The notes under the pieces: model-generated
What the model was told of the DNA's origin: nothing
The model's input: the letters and a program-made list of their open reading frames with translations, nothing else
Database searches by the model: none
In this document: positions 16,097-24,211 of the stretch, piece after piece
Position numbering within the stretch: the stretch's first letter is position 1
How the letters are laid out: each line of letters begins with the position of its first letter
Assembly: GCA_021812315.1 (NCBI GenBank)
Contig: JAKANU010000002.1
Span: 1 to 39,153 of the forward strand
Direction: 5' to 3'
Length of the DNA: 39,153 nt
Source: Pseudomonadota bacterium
Lineage (GTDB): Bacteria; Pseudomonadota; Gammaproteobacteria; Burkholderiales; Burkholderiaceae_C
Position numbers and translations under genes: made by a program

Positions 16097-16569
16097 TGCA
16101 ACTCGGCCATCAGGTTCGCCATTTCGACCGCCACGCGGGCCGCGTCGCGACCTTTCTCGACTTGCCGGGCCTGCGCTTGCGCCACGTTCTCCGTCGTCAG
16201 GATGGCGTTGACGACGGGCAATTGGTAATCCAGGGCGACGCGAGTGATCCCGGCTGCGGATTCGTTGGCTACCAGCTCAAAATGATACGTTTCACCGCGG
16301 ATCACGCAGCCCAGCGCCACGAGAGCGTCAAAACTGCCATTTTCCGCCAGAGTGGCCAGTGCCAGCGTGACTTCCAGGGCACCGGGTACCTGAACCAGCT
16401 GGATGTTTTTCTCTTGAACACCAAGTTCGATCAGTTCCGCAGTGCAGGCCTGGGTCAGCGCCTGGGTCACCGGAAAATTGAAGCGTGCCTGCACCAGGCC
16501 AATCTTCAACTTGCGGCCTTGTAGCCGGGGATCGGTACCTGCCAGGGTTCCCTGTTCAGCCTCAAACAT
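16093..16569 (-). CDS. ribH: 6,7-dimethyl-8-ribityllumazine synthase
   Basis: A 158-residue lumazine synthase, which condenses 5-amino-6-ribitylamino-uracil with 3,4-dihydroxybutanone 4-phosphate. Family marks are [60 protein letters not shown] (with the catalytic-site His) and [16 protein letters not shown]. The start ATG 16569 ([11 protein letters not shown]) fits the family length; longer frames upstream run into the ribBX gene. It lies 23 bp after the ribBX stop and overlaps nusB by 4 bp. Confidence 0.96.
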   Translation of the reverse strand: MFEAEQGTLAGTDPRLQGRKLKIGLVQARFNFPVTQALTQACTAELIELGVQEKNIQLVQVPGALEVTLALATLAENGSFDALVALGCVIRGETYHFELVANESAAGITRVALDYQLPVVNAILTTENVAQAQARQVEKGRDAARVAVEMANLMAELQ

Positions 16570-16592
16570 GCTTGGTCCTCGCCCGTGGGCAG

Positions 16593-17708
16593 CTACTTGG
16601 AGATGTATCCGACAATTTCCAGCCCGTAGCCGGCCATGCTTGGCATGCGCCGCGGGTTGCCCATCACGCGCATCTTGTGTACGCCGCACTCACGCAGGAT
16701 CTGCGCACCGATGCCATAACTGCGCAAGTCCATGCGACCTCTCTCAGGTCCGTGGCTGGAGCGCGCTGTTCCGTCGAACTGCGCCAGCAATTGCGCCGCA
16801 CTCTCCGTGCAATTGAGCAACACCACCACACCCTGACCCTCGGCCGCAATACGCTTCAAGGCGGCGTCCAGACTCCATGAGTGCATGGCGCGTCCGACCT
16901 CCAGGGCATCGAGAACCGACATGGGTTCGTGAACGCGCGCGGCCACCGTGTCGAGGGGGCCCCATTGGCCCTTGACCAGGGCCAGATGGACATCGTGCGT
17001 GGTCTGGTCCTTGAAGGCGTGAATTTCAAAGCTTCCGAAAGCCGTTTGAATGCTGTGCGTCCCCATCCGCTGCACCAGCGACTCCACCCGGCTGCGATGC
17101 TCGATCAGGTCGGCGATGGTACCAATCTTCAGCCCGTGCCGCGCTGCAAACAGTTGCAAATCTGGCAGTCTGGCCATGGTGCCATCATCGTTCATGATTT
17201 CGCAGATGACCGCCGCCGGGGCACAACCGGCCATCGCCGCAAGGTCGCAACCTGCTTCGGTGTGGCCGGCGCGCATCAGCACGCCACCGTCGACCGCCTG
17301 CAGGGGGAAGATGTGACCCGGCTGCACCAGGTCGCTGGGCCTGGCATCGGGGGCTACCGCAGCCTGCACGGTGCGCGCCCGATCGGCGGCGGAAATCCCG
17401 GTGCTGACGCCCTCTGCGGCTTCGATGGAAACGGTAAATGCGGTGTTCTTCTTGTCGCCGTTGCTCAGGGTCATGGGTGGCAACTGCAGGCGCTCGCAGC
17501 GTTCGCGGCTCAGCGTCAGGCAGATCAGGCCGCGGCCGAAGCGGGCCATGAAATTGATTGCCTCGGCGTTGACGTGCTCGGCGGCCAACAGCAGATCGCC
17601 TTCGTTTTCGCGATCTTCCTCATCGACGAGAATGACCATTCGACCGGCGCGCATGTCCGCGACGATGTCTTCAACCGGCGAAATGGCCACTGGGGAGAGT
17701 TCGCTCAT
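16593..17708 (-). CDS. ribBX: 3,4-dihydroxy-2-butanone 4-phosphate synthase with degenerate GTP cyclohydrolase II domain (RibBX type)
   Basis: A 371-residue protein. The N-terminal DHBP synthase domain (about residues 8-208) is intact: [51 protein letters not shown] and [20 protein letters not shown]. It makes the four-carbon precursor of the lumazine ring. The C-terminal domain resembles GTP cyclohydrolase II but has lost its zinc site. Where the family has SEC...GD...RCDC, this protein reads [20 protein letters not shown], with none of the three Cys ligands. This matches the hybrid variant called RibBX in Proteobacteria, so a separate ribA elsewhere is needed. The start overlaps the ribE stop (ATGA). 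Confidence 0.93.
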   Translation of the reverse strand: MSELSPVAISPVEDIVADMRAGRMVILVDEEDRENEGDLLLAAEHVNAEAINFMARFGRGLICLTLSRERCERLQLPPMTLSNGDKKNTAFTVSIEAAEGVSTGISAADRARTVQAAVAPDARPSDLVQPGHIFPLQAVDGGVLMRAGHTEAGCDLAAMAGCAPAAVICEIMNDDGTMARLPDLQLFAARHGLKIGTIADLIEHRSRVESLVQRMGTHSIQTAFGSFEIHAFKDQTTHDVHLALVKGQWGPLDTVAARVHEPMSVLDALEVGRAMHSWSLDAALKRIAAEGQGVVVLLNCTESAAQLLAQFDGTARSSHGPERGRMDLRSYGIGAQILRECGVHKMRVMGNPRRMPSMAGYGLEIVGYISK

Positions 17709-18397
17709 GCCTTGTCTTTCAAAAGGTGTTCTGGGGTGAATCGCCGTTCACTGTGTTGCGTTGGGCCGGTGTCCGAGGTGGGCGCCGTAGCAAGCATGCG
17801 CTCGACATACCGCGCGATCAGGTCAATTTCCAGATTGACCAGGGAACCTGCTCGGAGTCCCCCCAGGGCGGTGTTCTGGATCGTGTGCGGGATCAGGTTG
17901 ATGCGGGCCTCGCAGCCATCTTCTAGATCGTCAACACGGTTAACGGTCAAGCTCACACCGTTGACCGTCAGCGATCCTTTGTAGGCAAGGTACTTGCCCA
18001 GGGCTGGCGGTGCGAGGATGCGCAGATCCCAGCTTTCACCGACCTCGGCAAAGCTGATCACTCTGCCGATGCCGTCGACATGACCCGAGACCAGGTGGCC
18101 GCCAAGGCGATCATTGGCACGCAGGGCCTTCTCCAGGTTGATAGGGCCGGGCTGCGCGAGACCAGTGGTGCGCGCCAGCGATTCGGCCGAAATGTCGACG
18201 CAGAATGTGCCCGATGAAGGCTCCATCGCGGTGACGGTCATGCAGGCACCGTTGAGTGCGATGCTGTCACCGACGCTCACGTCGCCCAGGTAGTCTGGGG
18301 GGGCAAGGATGCGCAGTTGGCAGCCGTGGGCGCCCGATGCACCCAGGGGTTCTGCCAGGAGGATGCGTCCGACGCCAGTGATGATTCCAGTAAACAT
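17705..18397 (-). CDS. ribE: Riboflavin synthase subunit alpha
   Basis: A 230-residue riboflavin synthase made of two tandem lumazine-binding barrels. The first starts [12 protein letters not shown] with [19 protein letters not shown]. The second starts [19 protein letters not shown] with [17 protein letters not shown]. It converts two ribityllumazine molecules to riboflavin plus the pyrimidine, which RibH recycles. The tail after residue 205 is extended and family-atypical but short. The start is ATG 18397. The 90 bp upstream hold no FMN riboswitch: the conserved AGGGGCGGGG/CCCCACCGG core is absent. Expression therefore likely comes from upstream genes of the array or an unseen promoter. Confidence 0.97.
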   Translation of the reverse strand: MFTGIITGVGRILLAEPLGASGAHGCQLRILAPPDYLGDVSVGDSIALNGACMTVTAMEPSSGTFCVDISAESLARTTGLAQPGPINLEKALRANDRLGGHLVSGHVDGIGRVISFAEVGESWDLRILAPPALGKYLAYKGSLTVNGVSLTVNRVDDLEDGCEARINLIPHTIQNTALGGLRAGSLVNLEIDLIARYVERMLATAPTSDTGPTQHSERRFTPEHLLKDKA

Positions 18398-18490
18398 GAC
18401 TGCATTTTCGCAGGGATTCGGGGCCGCTCCGGCGTCGCGGCAAAAATCGCCTCATCAACGTGACACGGGACTGGCAACCGGCGCCTGCAT

Positions 18491-20329
18491 TCAATAGATG
18501 CCGGGGATGAATTTGTACGGCGTGGTGTTCTGATACGCTGTGTATTGCGGATTGGAACGACGCATGAAGGCATCCTCGCGTTCCGAGCGCAGCCAGTAAA
18601 TCGCCACCAGCATGCTCGCCGCAAACCACTGGGCAGGGCCACTCAAACCGCGCAGCTCCAGTGCCAGGAACATCAGCACCTCCATCGTATAACTTGGATG
18701 TCGCACCACGGCATAGAAGCCGCTGCGGCGCACGCCCTTGTCGGTCATCACACCAAACATCGTGCCAAGATTCCATATGGTGAGCATGTAGATCAGGTTC
18801 AGATAGGTTTCCACCCCCATCGCCAGGTAGCCGATAGCTCCTGAGGCGAAGATCGGGTCAGGTCCGACCAGTGCCGGCAACATCTGCCAGAACACCGCAC
18901 CGAGCAGTGGTCCGTAGCAGACCGCGTTGCTGATCCAGCCTGTAAGAGTGAAGTCAAGGTTACGGATGCGCTTGCCCCACAGGAAGCCAAGGATCGAGTG
19001 ACCGTAGCCAATCAGGCAGCCAATGATCGTCAGGGTCCAAAGCAGGTAACGCACTGTGAGGTGCAGCGATTCAATGGAGTCAAATTGTGGTCGGTGCGTC
19101 AGCATGTGGGCGATGGTCGCGCCGATCGAGCCGGTCGCGCTCAGCAATCGTCCGGCGTAGTCGGAGTCGCGCATGCCCGTGAGCAGCGTGCCAGAGTGTG
19201 GCCAGGCAATGTGCAGCGCGTGGCTGAGGTTGCCCTGGACAAAACCCAGCAGGGTGCGGGCAAAGGCAAACGCAATCACGCCATGCAGCAACCAGATGAC
19301 TGCGTCACGCCGTATTCCCGCCTGCATCCATCGATAGATGCCGCCGGAAAATTCGAGCCGTTGCCAGGCGAGTTGCAACGGCGAGCTGCGGGTCTGCCAC
19401 ATCAGCGCAAGATAGGACAGGGCGCCGATCCCGTACAGCCACACCAGCTTGTCCTTGAGCATTGCCGGCATTGAGATGGCCAGCCGGATCGGCTCGATCA
19501 GGGCCCAAGTCTGTGGCAGCAGATGTGCCAGCCAATCAAGCAGATAGACAGCAAAGGTGACGCTGACCCAGACCCACGCCATGCCCGCACCAAGTTGCAA
19601 CAGCCGGCGCACACCGGGCGTGAGAAGACGTCGCAGTCCCGGCATCATGTGTTCGCCGAGGATCAGCAACGGGGAGCGGCGTTGCCCTATCAGGACCGCC
19701 AGGTAAATGCACAGCAGCAGCATCACCGAAGCCAACTCAAAGGCACTGAGCCAGGAATGTTGGTCGAAGACCGCCTGCGTGCTGACCGTGAATTCGCTCG
19801 CCAGCAGGCCGGTGGCAGCGAGCTTGCCGTCGCCCGTCAGGCGCCCCTTGGATGTCTGCTCGCCAAGCTCGGTGAGAACGACGCCACCGACGCGCTTTCG
19901 ATCGCGGAACAGATTCAGGCGATCGCCGGGGCGCAGACCCAACTGACGACCGAGCCCAATTTCGACGAGATCACCGTGCTGCGCGGTGACCAGGCCCTGG
20001 CGGCCCATCGGCCAACGCATCGCGCCGGGGTCGAAACTCAGCAAGACGGTTTGTCCGTCAACACTTTCAACGCGGGCTTGGCCGATTGCCATGCGCCAGT
20101 CGCCGCTGAAACGGTAAATGGGCACCGTCTGGTCAGCCCTCAAGCCAGCCGCATTGGGGTAGGTGACAGCGATGTGCCTTGCGTCAACGATCCGCTCGAC
20201 GTCGGCGTGCCAGACGGCGGGACGATGCAGCAGGGCCAGAAGCAGCAGCAGCGCTGCCAGTACCAGCCCGATTTCGTAGGCGACGCTGCAGGTACGCTGC
20301 AGTCCGGGCAGTTGCAGGCTGAGCCTCAT
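18491..20329 (-). CDS. Polytopic membrane protein with C-terminal ICMT/PEMT-like methyltransferase domain
   Basis: A 612-residue inner-membrane protein. One helix (about residues 17-35) precedes an extracytoplasmic beta-rich region (40-190). There, two similar units (GLRADQTVPIYRFSGDWRMA and LGLRPGDRLNLFRDRKRVGG) resemble small barrels of the FlgT C-terminal kind. About ten further helices follow from residue 200. The C-terminus has RHPSYTMEVLMFLALEL, then LRSEREDAFMRRSNPQYTAY, the signature of isoprenylcysteine or phospholipid methyltransferase-like integral membrane enzymes. Its substrate is unknown. It starts 7 bp after the ligase gene stop, so the two are surely cotranscribed. Together they split ribD from ribE. 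I do not recognise the full-length architecture as a named family. Confidence 0.75.
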   Translation of the reverse strand: MRLSLQLPGLQRTCSVAYEIGLVLAALLLLLALLHRPAVWHADVERIVDARHIAVTYPNAAGLRADQTVPIYRFSGDWRMAIGQARVESVDGQTVLLSFDPGAMRWPMGRQGLVTAQHGDLVEIGLGRQLGLRPGDRLNLFRDRKRVGGVVLTELGEQTSKGRLTGDGKLAATGLLASEFTVSTQAVFDQHSWLSAFELASVMLLLCIYLAVLIGQRRSPLLILGEHMMPGLRRLLTPGVRRLLQLGAGMAWVWVSVTFAVYLLDWLAHLLPQTWALIEPIRLAISMPAMLKDKLVWLYGIGALSYLALMWQTRSSPLQLAWQRLEFSGGIYRWMQAGIRRDAVIWLLHGVIAFAFARTLLGFVQGNLSHALHIAWPHSGTLLTGMRDSDYAGRLLSATGSIGATIAHMLTHRPQFDSIESLHLTVRYLLWTLTIIGCLIGYGHSILGFLWGKRIRNLDFTLTGWISNAVCYGPLLGAVFWQMLPALVGPDPIFASGAIGYLAMGVETYLNLIYMLTIWNLGTMFGVMTDKGVRRSGFYAVVRHPSYTMEVLMFLALELRGLSGPAQWFAASMLVAIYWLRSEREDAFMRRSNPQYTAYQNTTPYKFIPGIY

Positions 20330-20336
20330 CGACTCC

Positions 20337-22508
20337 TCATATCAGTTTCCCCCGGTAAGCGGCCGGGACGGCCAGGCGCACGGCGTCCTTGGACCATGGC
20401 GGTGCATTGGCAAGGGCTGCACGGTAGGCGTTGAGCGCCTGGCCCTGGTCTTTGGGTTCGATGGAATCATAGATCGTGCCCAACCTCATCCATGCATCCA
20501 CCGCACGCTCCGGCCACTTCCGGATGGCCGCCTGCAGCGCCGCCACCCCAAGTGCTTGATCGTGCAGGTCCAGCGCCAGTGAATAGGCGGTTTGAAACAG
20601 GTCGTTATCGATAAATCCCGAGGCCAGCAATACCCTGGCACGCCGCGCGGCATTCTGTGTGTCGCCTGAGCGGCTGGCCATCAGCACTTCGAGAGATGCC
20701 AGCGCGGGCGCATCGGGCTGTACCGCGATGGCGCGGTCCATGAATTGGCGCGCTGCCTGCAACTCACCGGATTGAATGTGTCCCCTGGCGACATTCGCCA
20801 GCATCGCAACCACGTAAGGTCTGGAACGCAGCACCGACTCCCAGATCCAGGTGGCGTTTTTCCAGTCGCCCCAGGTTGCCACGTTGTCGGCCACGATCGG
20901 CGTGAGCTTGCGGTAGTGCGGGTTGATTGCGATTCCCTGGCGGAGTAGGGCGAACATGCGTTGCTTTTCTCCACTCCATTGCTGCGCTCGCGGTTGCCCG
21001 GAGCGCGAAATGGTCAAGGCAATTCGCACTGCCTGAACGATCTTCGACTCGCACTCGGCGGCCTGTTGTGCGATGTAGAGGCCCACGCCAGTGCAGATTG
21101 CCGTGACCGACAGGACGAAAACCGAACACCATGGCCGGCAGGCGAAGCGACGCCACAGTCTCGACCGGCTGCGGTCCAGACGCAGGTCCGAGGCCGCCAG
21201 CAAGGCCAGGCTGAGAGCAAACAGGGCGCCGGTCCCGGCCATGCGCCAGGCGAATCCGGCGTTGCTCACCAGCAGGAACACCAGCAGGCTGCTCAGTGTC
21301 AGCGCGCGCATTGGTGCTTCGCGTTTGCCGGCGGATGTGCGATCCATCAGCGTTCGATAGGCACTCGCAAGCAGATAAGCGAGCAGACCCAACAGGAACG
21401 CCCAGCCGACCAGACCATATTCAGCGATCAGTTGCAAAGGTTCGTTGTGAGCGTAGTAATCGGTTTCGATCTGACTGCGCGCCTCCTGATAGCGCGGTGC
21501 CTGAACCTCCCAGGCACCGGCACCCACACCGGCCAGCGGATGCGCGGCAATCATTCGCAGGCTGGATTTCCACATCCGCGAGCGGATCGAAAACGAGCCT
21601 TGACTGTATTCGCTCGATCGGGCCATCGACAGCAGGCGCTCGCTGGCCCGGTGCAGGGCGTGCGTGCGCCCCGCCTCGGCAATCAACTCCCGGTTCGCTG
21701 TCGGAATCGAACCCAGTGCCAGCACCGAGGCAACAAACAGCGCCAGCAGGGCCAGGGCCTGAGCGCGCCGCCACGGCGTCGAGATCATCTGCGCGCGGGT
21801 GCGCACCACAAGGAGCGGCAGCAGCACCAGCAACAGCAACAGGCCGATCAGTGCCGAGCGCGTTCCGGTCATCAGCAGCGCGACAACGTTGAAGGCCAGG
21901 GAAAACAGTAACAGGAACACCGATGCCTTGTCTCTGACGCGGTACAGGAGGAGGACCGAGAACGGAAAAGTGCAGACGATAAACTCGCCGAAGAAGTTGC
22001 GATTGACAAAGGTTGAGGCCGGGTTCGGACCCTGCGCAAAGAACGACCAGTCGAACCAGAATTGCAATGCGGCCCACAACGAGGCCAGCACGGCTCCGAG
22101 ATGCAGGCCCCAGAGCAGGTAGCTCAGGCGTTCATGGGTCAGGGCGTTCAGTCCCAGCCACAGGATCAGACAAAAAACAAACCAGCGTACCGCCTCGACA
22201 CCTCCCAGATAGGTGTGCGACCAGAGCATGCTCCCCAGCGCGTAGGCCATCAGCGCCAGCGGCAGGTAGAGGATCTTGTGCCAGGAAAACCAGGCGCGGC
22301 GGGCGCGCGCTTGCCAGAAGCAGGCGAACATGCCCGCCAGCCCAGCAAAGGAAACCAAGATGGACTTGAACGTGTCCTGCACCAATTCCTGGCTGCGCGC
22401 GCCCAGGGCGGGCACCAGAATCATCATCAGCGCCAGCAGCAACGCCACCGATTTCGGGAAATCCGGCGTCGGTTCTTCGGTCACGGCTGTGGCGGGCTGC
22501 TCGACCAC
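20337..22508 (-). CDS. O-antigen ligase / Wzy-family polytopic protein with TPR-like C-terminus
   Basis: A 723-residue membrane protein of the O-antigen ligase/polymerase (Wzy_C) superfamily. About 10-12 helices cover residues 20-480. The large periplasmic loop carries SRMWKSSLRMIAAHPLAGVG and YYAHNEPLQLIAEYGLVGWA; the latter is the AHN-x4-L-x3-E-x-G motif shared by WaaL ligases and PglL/TfpO pilin oligosaccharyltransferases. After the last helix (about 465-485) a soluble tail shows helical TPR-like repeats (about 510-710). The start is a GTG at 22508, 15 nt after the ribD stop, without a strong ribosome-binding site. A polymerase, a lipid A-core ligase or a pilin glycosylase are all possible. 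A minor-pilin cluster lies 1.2 kb upstream. Confidence 0.82.
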   Translation of the reverse strand: MVEQPATAVTEEPTPDFPKSVALLLALMMILVPALGARSQELVQDTFKSILVSFAGLAGMFACFWQARARRAWFSWHKILYLPLALMAYALGSMLWSHTYLGGVEAVRWFVFCLILWLGLNALTHERLSYLLWGLHLGAVLASLWAALQFWFDWSFFAQGPNPASTFVNRNFFGEFIVCTFPFSVLLLYRVRDKASVFLLLFSLAFNVVALLMTGTRSALIGLLLLLVLLPLLVVRTRAQMISTPWRRAQALALLALFVASVLALGSIPTANRELIAEAGRTHALHRASERLLSMARSSEYSQGSFSIRSRMWKSSLRMIAAHPLAGVGAGAWEVQAPRYQEARSQIETDYYAHNEPLQLIAEYGLVGWAFLLGLLAYLLASAYRTLMDRTSAGKREAPMRALTLSSLLVFLLVSNAGFAWRMAGTGALFALSLALLAASDLRLDRSRSRLWRRFACRPWCSVFVLSVTAICTGVGLYIAQQAAECESKIVQAVRIALTISRSGQPRAQQWSGEKQRMFALLRQGIAINPHYRKLTPIVADNVATWGDWKNATWIWESVLRSRPYVVAMLANVARGHIQSGELQAARQFMDRAIAVQPDAPALASLEVLMASRSGDTQNAARRARVLLASGFIDNDLFQTAYSLALDLHDQALGVAALQAAIRKWPERAVDAWMRLGTIYDSIEPKDQGQALNAYRAALANAPPWSKDAVRLAVPAAYRGKLI

Positions 22509-22523
22509 GCTGGTATGGCTGCG

Positions 22524-23633
22524 TTAGAACTCGTCGTGACCTTGGACTCTGGCGAGAAGGCGAAGATCCGGCCCGAGGCGCTCGGTGGACACGAACTCAA
22601 GGGCCGGCGCGGCCGAGAGTTCCTCAATCGGGCCAAAATGCGCCATGCCGCGGCCCTGTCCGATGAACTGCGGGGCAAGGTAGATCAGGAACTCGTCCAC
22701 CAGTCCGGCCTGAATCAGGGCGCCATTGAGCCGTGGACCGGCCTCAACATGCAACTCGTTGACTTCGTGTGCGCCGAGATCGTGCAGCATCGCTTGCAGG
22801 TCCACCTGGCCGCGCTCGCCGGGTTGACAGACAATGCGTACATTGCGCCTTTCAAGCGCTTCGCGTTTGTTGTCATTTATGGCTGAAACGTAGATGGATA
22901 GGGCACGAGGCGCTACAAAAACATGAGCGTCAGGGGGGGTTTGCAGGGTACTGTCGACAATCACCAGCTGCGGCTGGCGCTCGGTAGCGACGAGTCTGAC
23001 GTCAAGTCGTGGGTCGTCATGCAGCACTGTGCCGATGCCCGTGAGCAAGGCACAGGAACGTGCTCGCCAGGCGTGGCCATCGGCTCGCGCCGTCTCGGAG
23101 GTGATCCACTGACTTGTGCCGTTATCCAAAGCTGTCTTGCCGTCAAGCGAGGCGGCGATTTTCATCCGCACCCAGGGCCGCTTGCGGATCATGCGACTGA
23201 AGAAACCCAGGTTCAGCTCGCGCGACTGGACGGCACCAGGACCAGTTTCAACTTCGACACCAGCCGCGCGCAGCTTCGCCAAGCCACGCCCAGACACGAG
23301 GGGGTTGGGGTCGGCGATGGAGGCAAGCACCCGCTTGATTCCAGCATCGATCAGGGCGTCGCAGCAGGGTCCGGTGCGCCCTTGGTGAGAGCACGGCTCC
23401 AGGGTCACGTAGGCTGTCGCGCCGAGTAGGTTGGCGCCCGCCGCGCGCGCGCTGGCAAGGGCCATGATTTCTGCGTGCGGGCCACCGGCTTGCTGCGTAT
23501 GGCCCTGGCCGAGGATGCGCCCGTGGGCATCGGCAATCACACAGCCGACGCGCGGGTTCGGTGAACTCAGGGTCAGACTCGCGTTGGCCAACTCGAGCGC
23601 CCGCCCGATCAGGCGAGCCGGATCAGCCATCAT
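22524..23633 (-). CDS. ribD: Bifunctional riboflavin deaminase/reductase RibD
   Basis: A 369-residue bifunctional enzyme. The N-terminal cytidine-deaminase-type domain (about 5-145) has the zinc site H53-A-E55 (GGPHAEIMAL) and the two Cys of PCSHQGRTGPC (C81, C90). It deaminates the pyrimidine made from GTP. The C-terminal reductase (about 150-369) has RMKIAASLDGKTALDNGTSQ, ITSETARADGHAWRARS, LLTGIGTVLHDDPRL and ELHVEAGPRLNGALIQAGLVDEFL split over its NADPH-binding core. ATG 23633 or the next ATG (23630) both serve; the ribosome-binding site is weak. It begins the rib array but is separated from ribE by two unrelated membrane-protein genes. Confidence 0.96.
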   Translation of the reverse strand: MMADPARLIGRALELANASLTLSSPNPRVGCVIADAHGRILGQGHTQQAGGPHAEIMALASARAAGANLLGATAYVTLEPCSHQGRTGPCCDALIDAGIKRVLASIADPNPLVSGRGLAKLRAAGVEVETGPGAVQSRELNLGFFSRMIRKRPWVRMKIAASLDGKTALDNGTSQWITSETARADGHAWRARSCALLTGIGTVLHDDPRLDVRLVATERQPQLVIVDSTLQTPPDAHVFVAPRALSIYVSAINDNKREALERRNVRIVCQPGERGQVDLQAMLHDLGAHEVNELHVEAGPRLNGALIQAGLVDEFLIYLAPQFIGQGRGMAHFGPIEELSAAPALEFVSTERLGPDLRLLARVQGHDEF

Positions 23634-23677
23634 GCTTCACGGACCGTGGTTCGCGTTCTTCGGATTGCCTCTGCGAG

Positions 23678-24169
23678 CTACTTCCAGCACTTGTCACGCA
23701 AAGCGGTGTTGCCCGCCGTGGTTCCCGAGGCGACGCCCTTGATGCCAAGTGATGTGATCGTGAACGATCCGCACTCGTCACCGTCCATGCTGCCACCGGG
23801 CACCGGATCCATCCGTAGTACGAAGGCTGATTGGCTTAGCGTCGCATTCGGTATTGACAGTGTGTACAGTGCGGTACCGTCGGCCGGGGACTGTTGCAGG
23901 TTGCTCGGCACCTGGTTGATCACGTCGATGGTGCCATCGCGAACCTTGTCGTAACGGTCATTCGCACCATAAAACCGCTGCATGAATTGCGCCACTTGCA
24001 GCAGCTGGGTTCTGGCATCGGCCCGGTGGGCGCGGGCGATGTAGCCGGTGTAGGCGGGCAGGGCGATGGCAGCCAGGATGCTGATGATCGCCACCACAAT
24101 CATGATTTCGATCAGCGTAAAGCCTCTGCGTCGCGCCCGCCGCCTGCCTTGGGTATTACCTGATTGCAT
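23678..24169 (-). CDS. pilE: Type IV pilin PilE-like (minor pilin)
   Basis: A 163-residue type IV pilin. The leader is short and strongly basic (GRRRARRRG). Prepilin peptidase should cut after Gly before [20 protein letters not shown], with the usual Glu at mature position 5. The following [20 protein letters not shown] is the PilE form of the alpha1 helix. Two C-terminal Cys (in GDECGSF and RDKCWK) probably form the disulfide that bounds the D-region. It is last in the fimT-pilV-pilW-pilX-pilY1-pilE operon, as in other Betaproteobacteria, so it is more likely a minor pilin than the main subunit. It lies 42 bp after the pilY1 stop. Confidence 0.92.
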   Translation of the reverse strand: MQSGNTQGRRRARRRGFTLIEIMIVVAIISILAAIALPAYTGYIARAHRADARTQLLQVAQFMQRFYGANDRYDKVRDGTIDVINQVPSNLQQSPADGTALYTLSIPNATLSQSAFVLRMDPVPGGSMDGDECGSFTITSLGIKGVASGTTAGNTALRDKCWK

Positions 24170-24211
24170 GATCCGTCTCCATGTTGAATGCCTTGGGTGC
24201 GTAACGCCAGT

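Noticed and set aside
18398-18490. FMN riboswitch before ribE
   Set aside because: The conserved RFN core sequences are missing and the gap is too short.
23634-23677. FMN riboswitch before ribD
   Set aside because: Only 44 bp separate ribD from the pilE stop, too short for the element, and no core motif is present.
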